11,205 nt of DNA, taken from Tardiphaga sp. (lineage in GTDB: Bacteria; Pseudomonadota; Alphaproteobacteria; Rhizobiales; Xanthobacteraceae). The notes under the pieces are model-generated. The model was not told the origin of the DNA and ran no database searches. It saw only the letters and a program-made list of their open reading frames with translations. Positions 1 to 7,326 of the stretch are shown piece after piece (the stretch's first letter is position 1; every line of letters begins with the position of its first letter). The stretch is from assembly GCA_014377915.1 (NCBI GenBank), contig JACMOT010000194.1, positions 1 through 11,205 on the forward strand, read 5' to 3'. The translations under genes were made by a program, and so were the position numbers.

Positions 1-1069
1 CGAGCACCTTGCCGCAGAGATGATCCTCCAGCGCGGCACGAATGATCTCCTTGCCATCATATAGATATTCCGGACCGATGAATCCGACCACGCTGTTGAC
101 CAGCAGCGGCGAAAACGCCCGCGCCACGCCATAGGCCCGGGCCTCCAGCGTCTGCTGATCGACGCCGTGATGGGCATTGGCCGACAGTGCCGAGCCCTGC
201 CCGGTCTCGAAATACATCACATTATTGCCGACCGTGCCGCGCTTGAGCGACTGCCCGGCCTCATAGGCTTCCTCCAGAATCACCAGGTCGATGCCAAAGC
301 TACGGTTGGCGGCTTCGGTGCCGGCGATCGACTGGAACACCAGATCGACCGGAACGCCCTGGTTCATCAAATCGAGCGTCGTGGTGACATGGGTCAGCAC
401 GCAGCTCTGGGTCGGAATCCGCAGCCGGGCGATGACGTCGTCGAGCATCCGGACCAGATCGCCCAGCACCGCGGGATCGTCGCTGGCCGGATTGATGCCG
501 ATACAGGCGTCACCGGAGCCAAGGATCAGGCCGTCGAGGACCGAGGCGGTGATGCCTCTGATATCGTCGAACGGATGATTGGGCTGCAGCCGCGTACTCA
601 TGCGGCCGCGCTGGCCGATGGTGTTGCGGAAGCGGGTGATGATTTCGCACTTCTTCGCCACCAGGATCAGGTCCTGGTTACGCATCAGCTTGCTGACCGC
701 CGCGGCCATTTCAGGGGTAACGCCCGGGGCCAGTCTGGTGAGGCTCTCCGGCGTGGCCGCGTCCGACAACAGCCAGTCGCGAAAGTCACCGACGGTGAGC
801 GACGACACCGCGGCGAAAGCGCGCATATCGTGGCTGTCGATGATCAGGCGGGTGACCTCGTCATCCTCGTAGGGCACCACGGTCTCGATCAGGAACTGTC
901 GCAGCGGCACGTTGGCCAGCGCCATCCGTGCCGCGATCATCTGCTCGGCCGTGTCGGCGGCAATGCCGGCCAGCCGGTCACCCGACCGCGGCGGCGTCGC
1001 CTTGGCCATCAGGTCACGCAGACCCTCGAACATGAATGAATGCGCGCCGACGACGTGGCGATAGATCAT
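1..1069 (-). CDS. eutB: Ethanolamine ammonia-lyase large subunit (EutB), 3' end off the left edge
   Basis: This is the catalytic large subunit of adenosylcobalamin-dependent ethanolamine ammonia-lyase, which converts ethanolamine to acetaldehyde and ammonia and normally works with the small subunit EutC. I translated 356 residues from the ATG at 1069. Visible family blocks are YEDDEVTRLI (67-76), TRLQPN (159-164), IGINPASDD (190-198), THVTT (226-230), YFETGQGSALS (286-296) and GFIGPEYLYDGKEIIRAALE towards the window edge. Arg160, Gln162, Asn193 and Glu288 match the substrate-contacting Arg160, Gln162, Asn193 and Glu287 known from E. coli EutB (about 453 aa). The remaining hundred or so residues, including the expected Asp near 362, lie outside the window. 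The start is supported by GAGGGG five bases upstream. An in-frame TTG lies a little further upstream but has weaker support. The gene begins 75 nt after the chemotaxis gene. eutC would be expected further left but cannot be seen, and no microcompartment genes are present. Confidence 0.95.
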   Translation of the reverse strand, partial: MIYRHVVGAHSFMFEGLRDLMAKATPPRSGDRLAGIAADTAEQMIAARMALANVPLRQFLIETVVPYEDDEVTRLIIDSHDMRAFAAVSSLTVGDFRDWLLSDAATPESLTRLAPGVTPEMAAAVSKLMRNQDLILVAKKCEIITRFRNTIGQRGRMSTRLQPNHPFDDIRGITASVLDGLILGSGDACIGINPASDDPAVLGDLVRMLDDVIARLRIPTQSCVLTHVTTTLDLMNQGVPVDLVFQSIAGTEAANRSFGIDLVILEEAYEAGQSLKRGTVGNNVMYFETGQGSALSANAHHGVDQQTLEARAYGVARAFSPLLVNSVVGFIGPEYLYDGKEIIRAALEDHLCGKVL

Positions 1070-1074
1070 GGCAG

Positions 1075-1119
1075 CCCCTCGGCCGCCGTACCTGAGGAAA
1101 TTCAAGCGCGGCGACCGAG
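1075..1119 (-). promoter_or_regulatory. Hairpin overlapping the eutB ribosome binding site
   Basis: On the minus strand CTCGGTCGCC (1119-1110) can pair with GGCGGCCGAG (1087-1078), giving a 10-bp stem with one G-U pair and a 22-nt loop. The 3' arm contains the first three bases of the GAGGGG Shine-Dalgarno-like sequence (1080-1075), which sits five bases before the eutB ATG. Folding would partly hide the ribosome binding site, so a role in translational control is an inference. There is no U-tract, so it is not a typical intrinsic terminator. High GC content raises the chance that the stem is fortuitous. Confidence 0.4.
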
Positions 1120-1144
1120 TGGCAGGCTACCATCGAAACAGAGA

Positions 1145-2494
1145 TTACGCAGCCTTGACGGTGGCGAGGAATTTATCGACCTCACCGCGCAATTGCACCG
1201 ACTGCCGCGACAGTTCCGAAGCCGACGCCAGCACCTGGGCCGCCGCGGCGCCGGTTTCGTTGGCGGCAGATGTAATGCCGGAGATATTGGCCGAGACCTC
1301 GCCGGTTCCCCGCGCGGCTTCCTGGACGCTGCGGGAAATCTCGTTGGTCGCCGCCCCCTGCTCCTCGACCGCGGCGGAAATCGCCGTCGAAATTTCGTTG
1401 AGCGAGTTGATGACCTTGGTAATGGTGCCGATCGCCGCCACCGATTCGGCGGTCGAACTCTGGATGTCGCCGATCTGCTCGGCGATCTCAGCGGTCGCCT
1501 TGGCGGTCTGCTCGGCCAGCGATTTGACCTCCTGCGCCACCACCGCGAAGCCGCGGCCGGCCTCGCCGGCACGTGCCGCCTCGATGGTCGCATTGAGCGC
1601 CAGCAGATTGGTCTGCGCGGCGATGTTATTGATCAGTTCAACCACCATGCCGATCTTCTGCGCGCCTTCGGCCAGACGATTCATCTTGACCGCGGTCTCG
1701 TCGGCGTCGCGCACGGCGGTGCCGGCAATCCGCGCCGATTCATTGACCTGGCGGGAAATCTCGCTGATCGAGCTGGTGAGTTGTTCGGTGGCTACAGCCA
1801 CCGCCTGCACGCCGGAGGTCGCGCTTTGCGAAGCCGAATCGACGATCCTCGACTGCGAGGAAGCCGTTGACGCGGATGATGTCATGCGCTGCGCCGCGAT
1901 CTGGAGTTCGCTGGACGCGGTCGCGACAATGCTGACCACGCCACCGACCGTCTTTTCGAAATCCGCCGCCAGCCGGTCCAGCATGACGCGGCGGTCACGA
2001 CGGCCTTCCTCGATATAGACCGAGATTGCCAGATCCATGTCGAGCATCGCCGCCTTGATAATGGCGGTCTGCAACGCGGCGCGCTTGGTCTTGGCGCTGA
2101 AGTCGAACCGGCCAAACGGCATGCGCTGCGCGATCGCGCCCACCACTCCAGTGACCAGCGCGTTGTAGCCGCCGATGTACCAGCGTGGCTCAAGTCCGAG
2201 CTTGTTATGAACCTGCCCGATCTTGTTGACCGAGGCCTGATAGGTCTGGTCGAAACGTCCGTCGAGGATCACCGTCCAATGCTGGATCTGCATCTTCTTG
2301 GCGTGCGTCATCTGGTCGCGACTTTTGAAAAACGCGTTGGTTTCCGAAAATCGGGAGATGTGATCGTAGAACCGATCCATGACAAGCGGCAGTTCGCCCA
2401 GCACAAAGGCTTTTCCGGCACGCAAGCTCGCGACGGTTTCATCGTCGATCAGATTGAATTTCAGGCGCTCGGAAATTATGTTATCGCCGCTCAT
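1145..2494 (-). CDS. Globin-coupled methyl-accepting chemotaxis protein (HemAT-like, soluble)
   Basis: A 449-aa cytosolic chemotaxis transducer. Residues 1-160 form a sensor globin (protoglobin) domain. The motif [17 protein letters not shown] (94-110) carries the likely haem-binding proximal His96, and Tyr43 in RFYDH sits where globin-coupled sensors such as DosC have the distal tyrosine that contacts bound O2. The rest is a long Ala/Ser/Glu-rich coiled coil with the MCP signalling hairpin around 283-330 ([18 protein letters not shown], 296-313), which contacts CheA/CheW. I see no transmembrane segment, no periplasmic domain and no C-terminal CheR-binding pentapeptide. By family analogy it is an aerotaxis or other gas sensor feeding the Che pathway. 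The ATG at 2494 is chosen because GCGGAG lies seven bases upstream. A longer reading frame to 2599 adds 35 residues unlike a globin N-terminus. No other chemotaxis genes are nearby. Confidence 0.92.
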   Translation of the reverse strand: MSGDNIISERLKFNLIDDETVASLRAGKAFVLGELPLVMDRFYDHISRFSETNAFFKSRDQMTHAKKMQIQHWTVILDGRFDQTYQASVNKIGQVHNKLGLEPRWYIGGYNALVTGVVGAIAQRMPFGRFDFSAKTKRAALQTAIIKAAMLDMDLAISVYIEEGRRDRRVMLDRLAADFEKTVGGVVSIVATASSELQIAAQRMTSSASTASSQSRIVDSASQSATSGVQAVAVATEQLTSSISEISRQVNESARIAGTAVRDADETAVKMNRLAEGAQKIGMVVELINNIAAQTNLLALNATIEAARAGEAGRGFAVVAQEVKSLAEQTAKATAEIAEQIGDIQSSTAESVAAIGTITKVINSLNEISTAISAAVEEQGAATNEISRSVQEAARGTGEVSANISGITSAANETGAAAAQVLASASELSRQSVQLRGEVDKFLATVKAA

Positions 2495-2727
2495 CGCAAG
2501 GCTCCGCTGCAATCTGTTGGCTGGAGATACACAGCGACGGAGGCCGCTCTGTCCGGAACAGCCCCCTTTTGCGCGGGCTGCCAAACGCACATCGACCAAG
2601 GCGAAACCAAACCGCCCGAGACAAATGTTAGTGACCGAACATAGCCTGACGTGGTTAATTTGTAGTTGTATATTTGTCCCGCAAATTTACGGAAACTGCG
2701 CATCTGGGTACCACACGATGCGTAGTT
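2495..2727. other. Intergenic region upstream of the chemotaxis gene
   Basis: This 233-nt gap separates the flavoprotein stop from the MCP start and should hold the MCP promoter. On the minus strand the stretch 2690-2655 is clearly richer in A/T than its surroundings. A weak candidate is TTGCGG, a 17-nt spacer, then AAATTA; it matches the sigma-70 consensus poorly and I would not rely on it. A 6-bp hairpin (CAGCCC/GGGCTG, 2580-2559) lies in the MCP leader. The Shine-Dalgarno GCGGAG is at 2507-2502. I see no convincing gene here; short open frames in the gap do not resemble any protein I know. Confidence 0.5.
2695..2726 (-). terminator. Hairpin just after the flavoprotein stop, possible terminator
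   Basis: One base after the TAA stop of the flavoprotein gene, the minus strand reads ACTACGCATC (2726-2717), a 12-nt loop, then GATGCGCAGT (2704-2695). This makes a 10-bp stem with one A-C mismatch. Only a short T-run (TTT) follows, so it is a weak intrinsic terminator at best. Its position at the end of the four-gene set fits a transcript end or a 3'-end stabilising structure. Confidence 0.4.
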
Positions 2728-3918
2728 TTAGACCCGGTTACCGGCGGCGAAACCCGACGACCACGCCCACTGGAAATTGAAGCCGCCGAGATGGCCGGTG
2801 ACGTCGACGACTTCGCCGATGAAATAAAGCCCCGGCACCGATATCGATTCGAACGTCTTCGACGACAGTTCAGTGGTATCAACACCGCCCAGTGTTACTT
2901 CCGCCGTGCGATAGCCTTCGGTGCCATTCGGCCGCACCCGCCACTCCTTCACGGCGGCCACCGCGGTCGCGAGCACCTTGTCGGAAAAATCCGCCAGCCG
3001 CTGCGGACCAGCGACGCGGTCGGCGGCCATGTGGGCAAGTCGCTTCGGCAGTAATTCGGTCAGCACGGTAGCCAGTTCCTGGCGCGGCCGCTCGCGGCGC
3101 GCCTGCTTCAGCCCGGCCAGCACATCGACCTCCGGGGCCATGTCGATGACGACATCCTGGCCGTCGCGCCAATAGGACGAGATCTGCAGCACCGCGGGCC
3201 CGCTCAGGCCGCGATGGGTGAACAGCAGCGCTTCCTCGAACCGGGTCTTGCCAACACTGACCGCGACATCGACGGCGAGGCCGGCGAGATCCTTGAACTG
3301 GGCCAGCATGCCGACGTCGAAAGTCAGCGGCACCAGCCCCGCGCGCGGCGGTACCATCTTCAGACCGAACTGCTGCGCGGTCTTGTAGCCAAAGGCGCTG
3401 GCGCCCATTTTCGGAATCGACGGACCACCGGTGGCGACCACCAGCGACTGGCTGCGATATTCGCCCTGATCGGTGGCGATGATAAAGCCGGACTCGTTCC
3501 TGGACACGTTCAGGATGGTCACGCCAAGCCGCATCTGCGCGTCGCCCTTGCGGGTCTCCGCCAGCAACATGTCGATGATCTGCTGCGCCGAACCATCGCA
3601 GAACAATTGTCCACGGCTCTTCTCGTGCCAGTCGATGCGATATCTATCGACCAGCGCGATGAAATCCTGCTGCGTAAAACTCTTCAGCGCCGATTTGCAG
3701 AATTGCGGATTTTCCGACAGGAAATTGGCCGGCGTGGTGTGCAAATTGGTAAAATTACAGCGCCCGCCGCCAGAAATGCGGATCTTTTCGCCGGGCGCCC
3801 GCGCCTGCTCGAGTAGCAGTACCGAGCGACCGCGCTGCCCGGCGACGCCGGCGCACATCAGCCCGGCGGCGCCGGCCCCCAGGATGATGACGTCGTAATT
3901 GTTGTGAGGACGGCTCAT
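2728..3918 (-). CDS. HI0933/YhiN (BaiN-like) family FAD-dependent oxidoreductase
   Basis: A 396-aa flavoprotein of the HI0933/YhiN family (Pfam HI0933_like), a usual length for the family. The N-terminal dinucleotide-binding motif is GAGAAG at 14-19. It is followed by the family signature EKIRISGGGRCNFTN at 44-58, and the C-terminal FAD-contact block GEVVDVTGHLGGFNFQWA lies at 368-385. No signal peptide or membrane segment is visible, so it should be cytosolic. Most family members have no assigned reaction; BaiN of gut clostridia reduces bile-acid intermediates, but nothing here supports that substrate. The ATG at 3918 overlaps the TGA of the upstream transglutaminase gene (ATGA). The bases before it contain no clear Shine-Dalgarno, which points to translational coupling or re-initiation. 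It may therefore be the redox partner of the amidoligase-type genes upstream, or a neighbour riding on the same mRNA. Family assignment is firm; function is unknown. Confidence 0.93.
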   Translation of the reverse strand: MSRPHNNYDVIILGAGAAGLMCAGVAGQRGRSVLLLEQARAPGEKIRISGGGRCNFTNLHTTPANFLSENPQFCKSALKSFTQQDFIALVDRYRIDWHEKSRGQLFCDGSAQQIIDMLLAETRKGDAQMRLGVTILNVSRNESGFIIATDQGEYRSQSLVVATGGPSIPKMGASAFGYKTAQQFGLKMVPPRAGLVPLTFDVGMLAQFKDLAGLAVDVAVSVGKTRFEEALLFTHRGLSGPAVLQISSYWRDGQDVVIDMAPEVDVLAGLKQARRERPRQELATVLTELLPKRLAHMAADRVAGPQRLADFSDKVLATAVAAVKEWRVRPNGTEGYRTAEVTLGGVDTTELSSKTFESISVPGLYFIGEVVDVTGHLGGFNFQWAWSSGFAAGNRV

Positions 3919-4793
3919 TCGACCAGCAATACGTCAACGGCGACAGCCAGCTTCTGCTTGCGGGAACCGACGATCACGCCGTCCACCGGCGAGACATCGG
4001 AAAAATCACGGCCGACGGCGAGGATGATATGGTCGTTCTCCACGAGGATGTCGTTGGTGGGATCAAAGCCGATCCAGCCCAGTCGCTTGCCGCACCAGAC
4101 GGAAGCCCAAGCATGGGTGGCATCGGCGCCCTGCAGCCGGACCTTGCCGGGCGGCGGGATGGTGCGCAGATAGCCACTTACATAGCCCGCCGGCAAGCCC
4201 AGTCCGCGCATCCCGGCGATCATGATATGGGCAAAATCCTGACAGACGCCATGGCGCTTTTCCAGCACCTCCTGCAGCGGCGTCGAGATCACCGTCGCTT
4301 TCGGGTCATATTTGAACTCGGTGCGAATGCGATGCATCAGATCGACGGCGCCGGCAAGGATGCCGCGTCCATCTGGAAAACTGATCGCGGCATAGGCCGT
4401 GACATCGTCGAGGATCGGCACCAGCGGGCTGGCGAACACATAGCCGATCGGCGAAGCCGCGCTGAGGTCGCTGGAGTCAAACGACGCGTCGCGCAGGGTT
4501 TGCCAGGGCGGACTGTCGTCGCCGCGCCCCGGCGTCGAGCGCTCGACATAGACGCGCGAACGACTGTCGATGCGCAGCACGCGGTGTGGATTTTCGATCA
4601 GCACGGTTTCGGTGCGCGTGCCGAAGAAGTCGGTTCGCATGGTCCGCGATGCCGGCGCCGGCTTGATGTCCACGCTGTGCGAGACCAGTTGCTGACCGGC
4701 GCTGTTGATTGGCTCCAGCCGCAGCGAGCAGCGCGCGAAGCTGACCTGGCTTTCATAATTATACGTCGTGACATGGCGGATATCGTAGATCAC
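3915..4793 (-). CDS. Stand-alone transglutaminase-like cysteine enzyme
   Basis: A 292-aa protein with an N-terminal beta-rich Transglut_N domain (about 1-90) and a C-terminal transglutaminase-like core (about 140-260). The papain-like triad is visible: Cys184 in HGVCQDFAHI, His227 in THAWASVW, and Asp244 in GFDPTND. Bacterial members of this family are usually predicted peptidases or amide hydrolases rather than protein cross-linkers, acting in the cytosol; no signal peptide is seen. The start is GTG at 4793, overlapping the TGA of the ATP-grasp/alpha-E gene (GTGA) and preceded by GAGGGGG five bases upstream. Its own stop overlaps the flavoprotein ATG. The gene is therefore embedded in a translationally coupled chain. 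In known clusters of this type, a transglutaminase-like protein is predicted to cut or attach the product made by the ATP-grasp and DUF2126 enzymes; this is inference for the present case. Confidence 0.92.
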   Translation of the reverse strand: MIYDIRHVTTYNYESQVSFARCSLRLEPINSAGQQLVSHSVDIKPAPASRTMRTDFFGTRTETVLIENPHRVLRIDSRSRVYVERSTPGRGDDSPPWQTLRDASFDSSDLSAASPIGYVFASPLVPILDDVTAYAAISFPDGRGILAGAVDLMHRIRTEFKYDPKATVISTPLQEVLEKRHGVCQDFAHIMIAGMRGLGLPAGYVSGYLRTIPPPGKVRLQGADATHAWASVWCGKRLGWIGFDPTNDILVENDHIILAVGRDFSDVSPVDGVIVGSRKQKLAVAVDVLLVE

Positions 4794-7294
4794 GCCAGCC
4801 CCCTCAGTTTTTCCGGTCGCGTCGCGCTGCTGCCATGCGGAAAATAATGCGAGCCGATCGCGCTGGACAGCCCGAGCAGATCCTGTTCCAGCGCGAAAAG
4901 CGACTTGGTATGCAATCCGGAGGCCTCGCCGGTGATGAGCTGCGACTGCAGCGCGACCGCGAGACGCTGCGGCTGCTCCATCAAGCCGTTCTCCTTCAGC
5001 GCCGGCAGGTTGGCAATATGGTCGTTGAGGGCCGACACCTGGAATGCCACCGAGCGCGGATTATAGGGGTCGAGCACCACCAGATCGCGCACCGGCGCCA
5101 GCAACGGGCCGACCAGATAACGCGAGCGATAGGTGATCTGGCAATCCACCAGCGTCAACAGGATGTCGAGATCGTCACTGCTGGCCTCGTCATAGGCGAA
5201 CTGCCGGGCGAAGCGCGTGATGTTGATGGCACGCTCGGCGCGGCGGCCCATTTCAAGGAAGCGCCAGCCGGCGGCGCGATTCATGTTTTCCTGCGCCAGC
5301 CCGGCGAAACTCGCCAGTTCCCGCAGCGTCAGTTCGGCGGCGCTGACCACATCATCATCATCCTCGACTTCGTGGCTTAGCCGCTCGGTCATTTCGACGA
5401 TCACCTGCCAGGCATCCGGCGACAGCCTTTCGCGCAGCGACGTCGCCGTGCGCTGCGCGGCGCGCACCAGTGACAGCGCCGAACCAAACCGGTCCTCGCC
5501 TTGCAGCGCTTGCGCGGCGATCCTGGCCGGCTGCGCACGCGCGGTCAGCGAGGTCGCGCCCCAGGTGATCAGCAGGCGCTGGATGCGCTCGACAGATTGC
5601 TGCGCGGTAGTGCCGGCCTTGGCCGGATCGCGCTGTGGCACGCTCAGGGCGCGCACGAGGCGCAACGTCGACTCCGCGCGTTCAAGGTAGCGCCCGAGCC
5701 AGAACAGATTGTCAGCGGCGCGGCTGGGCACCCAGCCGGCAATGCGGCGAATACGGACGGTTTCGACCGCCGGCAGCAGCGTCGACGCCACCACCGCTTT
5801 GTCGGCGACAACCCAGACATCGGCCGCGCGCGCGCCGGCGCCCATCGACACCGCGCGGGCATCGGGCTTATCGGCGATCCGGCAAAAGCCACCGGGCATG
5901 ATGGTCCAGCCATTGGGCGTTTGCGCGGCGAACACGCGCAGCACAAAGGGCCGCGGCGCGAGGCGACCATTGTCCCATACCGGCGTGGTCGACAGCTTGA
6001 CCTGCTCCTGGCCGACATAGTCGATGCCGCGGTTGCTGATCGCAACCTTGAGCCGTTCGCGATCGGCCGGCGACAATTGCGCGGCCAGCACCGGCCCCCC
6101 CGGAAAACCAGGCACGGTCTGGCCATAGGCGCTCTCGATCACGAAATCATCGAGGCGGTCCAGCACTTCCTCGCGGGCTTTTTTCTGGCCGCACCACCAG
6201 GTGGCGATATGCGGCATCATCAGCTTTTCGCCGAGCAGCCTCTCGCTCAGGCTGGGCAGGAAGCCGAGCAGCGCGCGCGCTTCCATCACCCCGGAGCCTG
6301 GCATGTTGGCGACCACCACGCCGTTCTTGCGGATGACGTCGATCAGTCCGGACACGCCGAGCTGCGACGAGGCATCGAGTTCAAGCGGATCGAGCGAATT
6401 GGAATCGACGCGGCGCAGCAAGACGTCGAGCCGCTTCAGGCCGGCGACGGTGCGGATATGGATACGGTCGCCGGAGACGGCGAGATCATCGCCCTCGACC
6501 AGCAGGAAGCCGAGATAGCGCGCCAGCGTGGCGTGCTCGAAATAGGTTTCGCTGAACGGCCCCGGCGTCAGCAGGCCGATGCGTGGCTCGTCGCGGTCGG
6601 CGGAAGCGCGCAGCGAATCGCGGAACGCCTCGAAGAACGGGGCGACGCGTTCGACATTCATCGACTTGTAGAGGTCGGTGAAGGCGCGCGACAGCACCAG
6701 CCGGTTTTCCAGCGCGTAGCCCATGCCCGACGGCGCCTGGGTGCGATCGCCAAGCACCCACCAGCGGCCATCGGGACCACGGCCAAGATCAGCGGCGTAG
6801 ACGTTGAGATATTTGCCGCCGGGCGGCGCGACCCCGCAGATCGAGCGCAGATATTCCGGGCTGCCGGCAATCGCCGCGGCCGGCACCGCGCCCGACGCGA
6901 CCAGACTGCCGCCGCCATAAAGATCAGCCAGCACCTTTTCGATCAGTTCGGCGCGCTGGGTGATGGCGGCGGAAATCTGCTGCCATTCCGACGCATCGAT
7001 CAGCAGCGGCACATGGCTGAGCGGCCAGATCCGGTCGGCGATCTCGCCGGGGGCACGATAGGTCACGCCGGCCTCGCGCAGATGGCGATCGGCGGAGCTG
7101 AAGCGGCGCTCGACGTCGGTCGAGGCCAGCCCGCCAAACGCCTCGAAGAACCGCTCCCAGACCGGGCGCGGCGTGCCGTCTTGCGCAATGAATTCGTCGG
7201 GAATTCCAGGCAGCCGTTCGTAATCGCGGGTCCACTGGGCGACCTTGCGACCTCCCGGACGGGGCTTCTTCCCCTGGCCGGCCTGACCCGTCAT
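4790..7294 (-). CDS. Circularly permuted ATP-grasp fused to an alpha-E domain
   Basis: An 834-aa two-part protein. Residues about 90-490 form a circularly permuted ATP-grasp (DUF404/DUF407 type). Typical segments are ASEWQQISAAITQRAELIEK (101-120), the Asp/Arg-bearing GDRTQAPSGMGYALENR (182-198), ANMPGSGV (329-336) and LLGEKLMMPHIATWWCG (353-369). Residues about 520-834 are a helical alpha-E (DUF403) domain, opening with SRAADNLFWLGRYLERAE (524-541), the usual start of stand-alone alpha-E proteins. ATP-grasp enzymes activate carboxylates as acyl-phosphates to form amide bonds, so a peptide or amide ligase role is predicted; alpha-E has no established activity. Many bacteria encode the two parts as adjacent genes. 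The ATG at 7294 is chosen over the in-frame TTG at 7330, which overlaps the upstream stop, because AGGAGAG lies six bases before the ATG. The stop overlaps the next gene's GTG. Confidence 0.93.
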   Translation of the reverse strand: MTGQAGQGKKPRPGGRKVAQWTRDYERLPGIPDEFIAQDGTPRPVWERFFEAFGGLASTDVERRFSSADRHLREAGVTYRAPGEIADRIWPLSHVPLLIDASEWQQISAAITQRAELIEKVLADLYGGGSLVASGAVPAAAIAGSPEYLRSICGVAPPGGKYLNVYAADLGRGPDGRWWVLGDRTQAPSGMGYALENRLVLSRAFTDLYKSMNVERVAPFFEAFRDSLRASADRDEPRIGLLTPGPFSETYFEHATLARYLGFLLVEGDDLAVSGDRIHIRTVAGLKRLDVLLRRVDSNSLDPLELDASSQLGVSGLIDVIRKNGVVVANMPGSGVMEARALLGFLPSLSERLLGEKLMMPHIATWWCGQKKAREEVLDRLDDFVIESAYGQTVPGFPGGPVLAAQLSPADRERLKVAISNRGIDYVGQEQVKLSTTPVWDNGRLAPRPFVLRVFAAQTPNGWTIMPGGFCRIADKPDARAVSMGAGARAADVWVVADKAVVASTLLPAVETVRIRRIAGWVPSRAADNLFWLGRYLERAESTLRLVRALSVPQRDPAKAGTTAQQSVERIQRLLITWGATSLTARAQPARIAAQALQGEDRFGSALSLVRAAQRTATSLRERLSPDAWQVIVEMTERLSHEVEDDDDVVSAAELTLRELASFAGLAQENMNRAAGWRFLEMGRRAERAINITRFARQFAYDEASSDDLDILLTLVDCQITYRSRYLVGPLLAPVRDLVVLDPYNPRSVAFQVSALNDHIANLPALKENGLMEQPQRLAVALQSQLITGEASGLHTKSLFALEQDLLGLSSAIGSHYFPHGSSATRPEKLRGLA

Positions 7295-7300
7295 TACCGA

Positions 7301-7307
7301 CTCTCCT
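7301..7307 (-). promoter_or_regulatory. Shine-Dalgarno that fixes the ATP-grasp/alpha-E start
   Basis: AGGAGAG on the minus strand lies six bases before the ATG at 7294. It is the strongest ribosome binding site in the four-gene set and argues that translation starts at this ATG rather than at TTG 7330. It sits in the 32-nt gap after the transglutaminase-DUF2126 stop. Confidence 0.75.
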
Positions 7308-7326
7308 GCCAACACGATTGGCCTAC

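Noticed and set aside
1070..1144. Possible cobalamin riboswitch before eutB, because the enzyme needs adenosylcobalamin and GCCACT occurs in the gap
   Set aside because: The gap is only 75 nt, far shorter than a cobalamin riboswitch, and the B12-box pattern is absent.
2495..2599. Longer N-terminus for the chemotaxis protein starting at 2599
   Set aside because: The extra 35 residues do not look like a globin N-terminus, and a good Shine-Dalgarno sits before the ATG at 2494.
2620..2678. Inverted pair gacaaat / atttgtc, and a TGTT...AACA dyad near 2626-2641 upstream of the chemotaxis gene
   Set aside because: The matches are short and AT-rich with imperfect centres; chance occurrence is likely.
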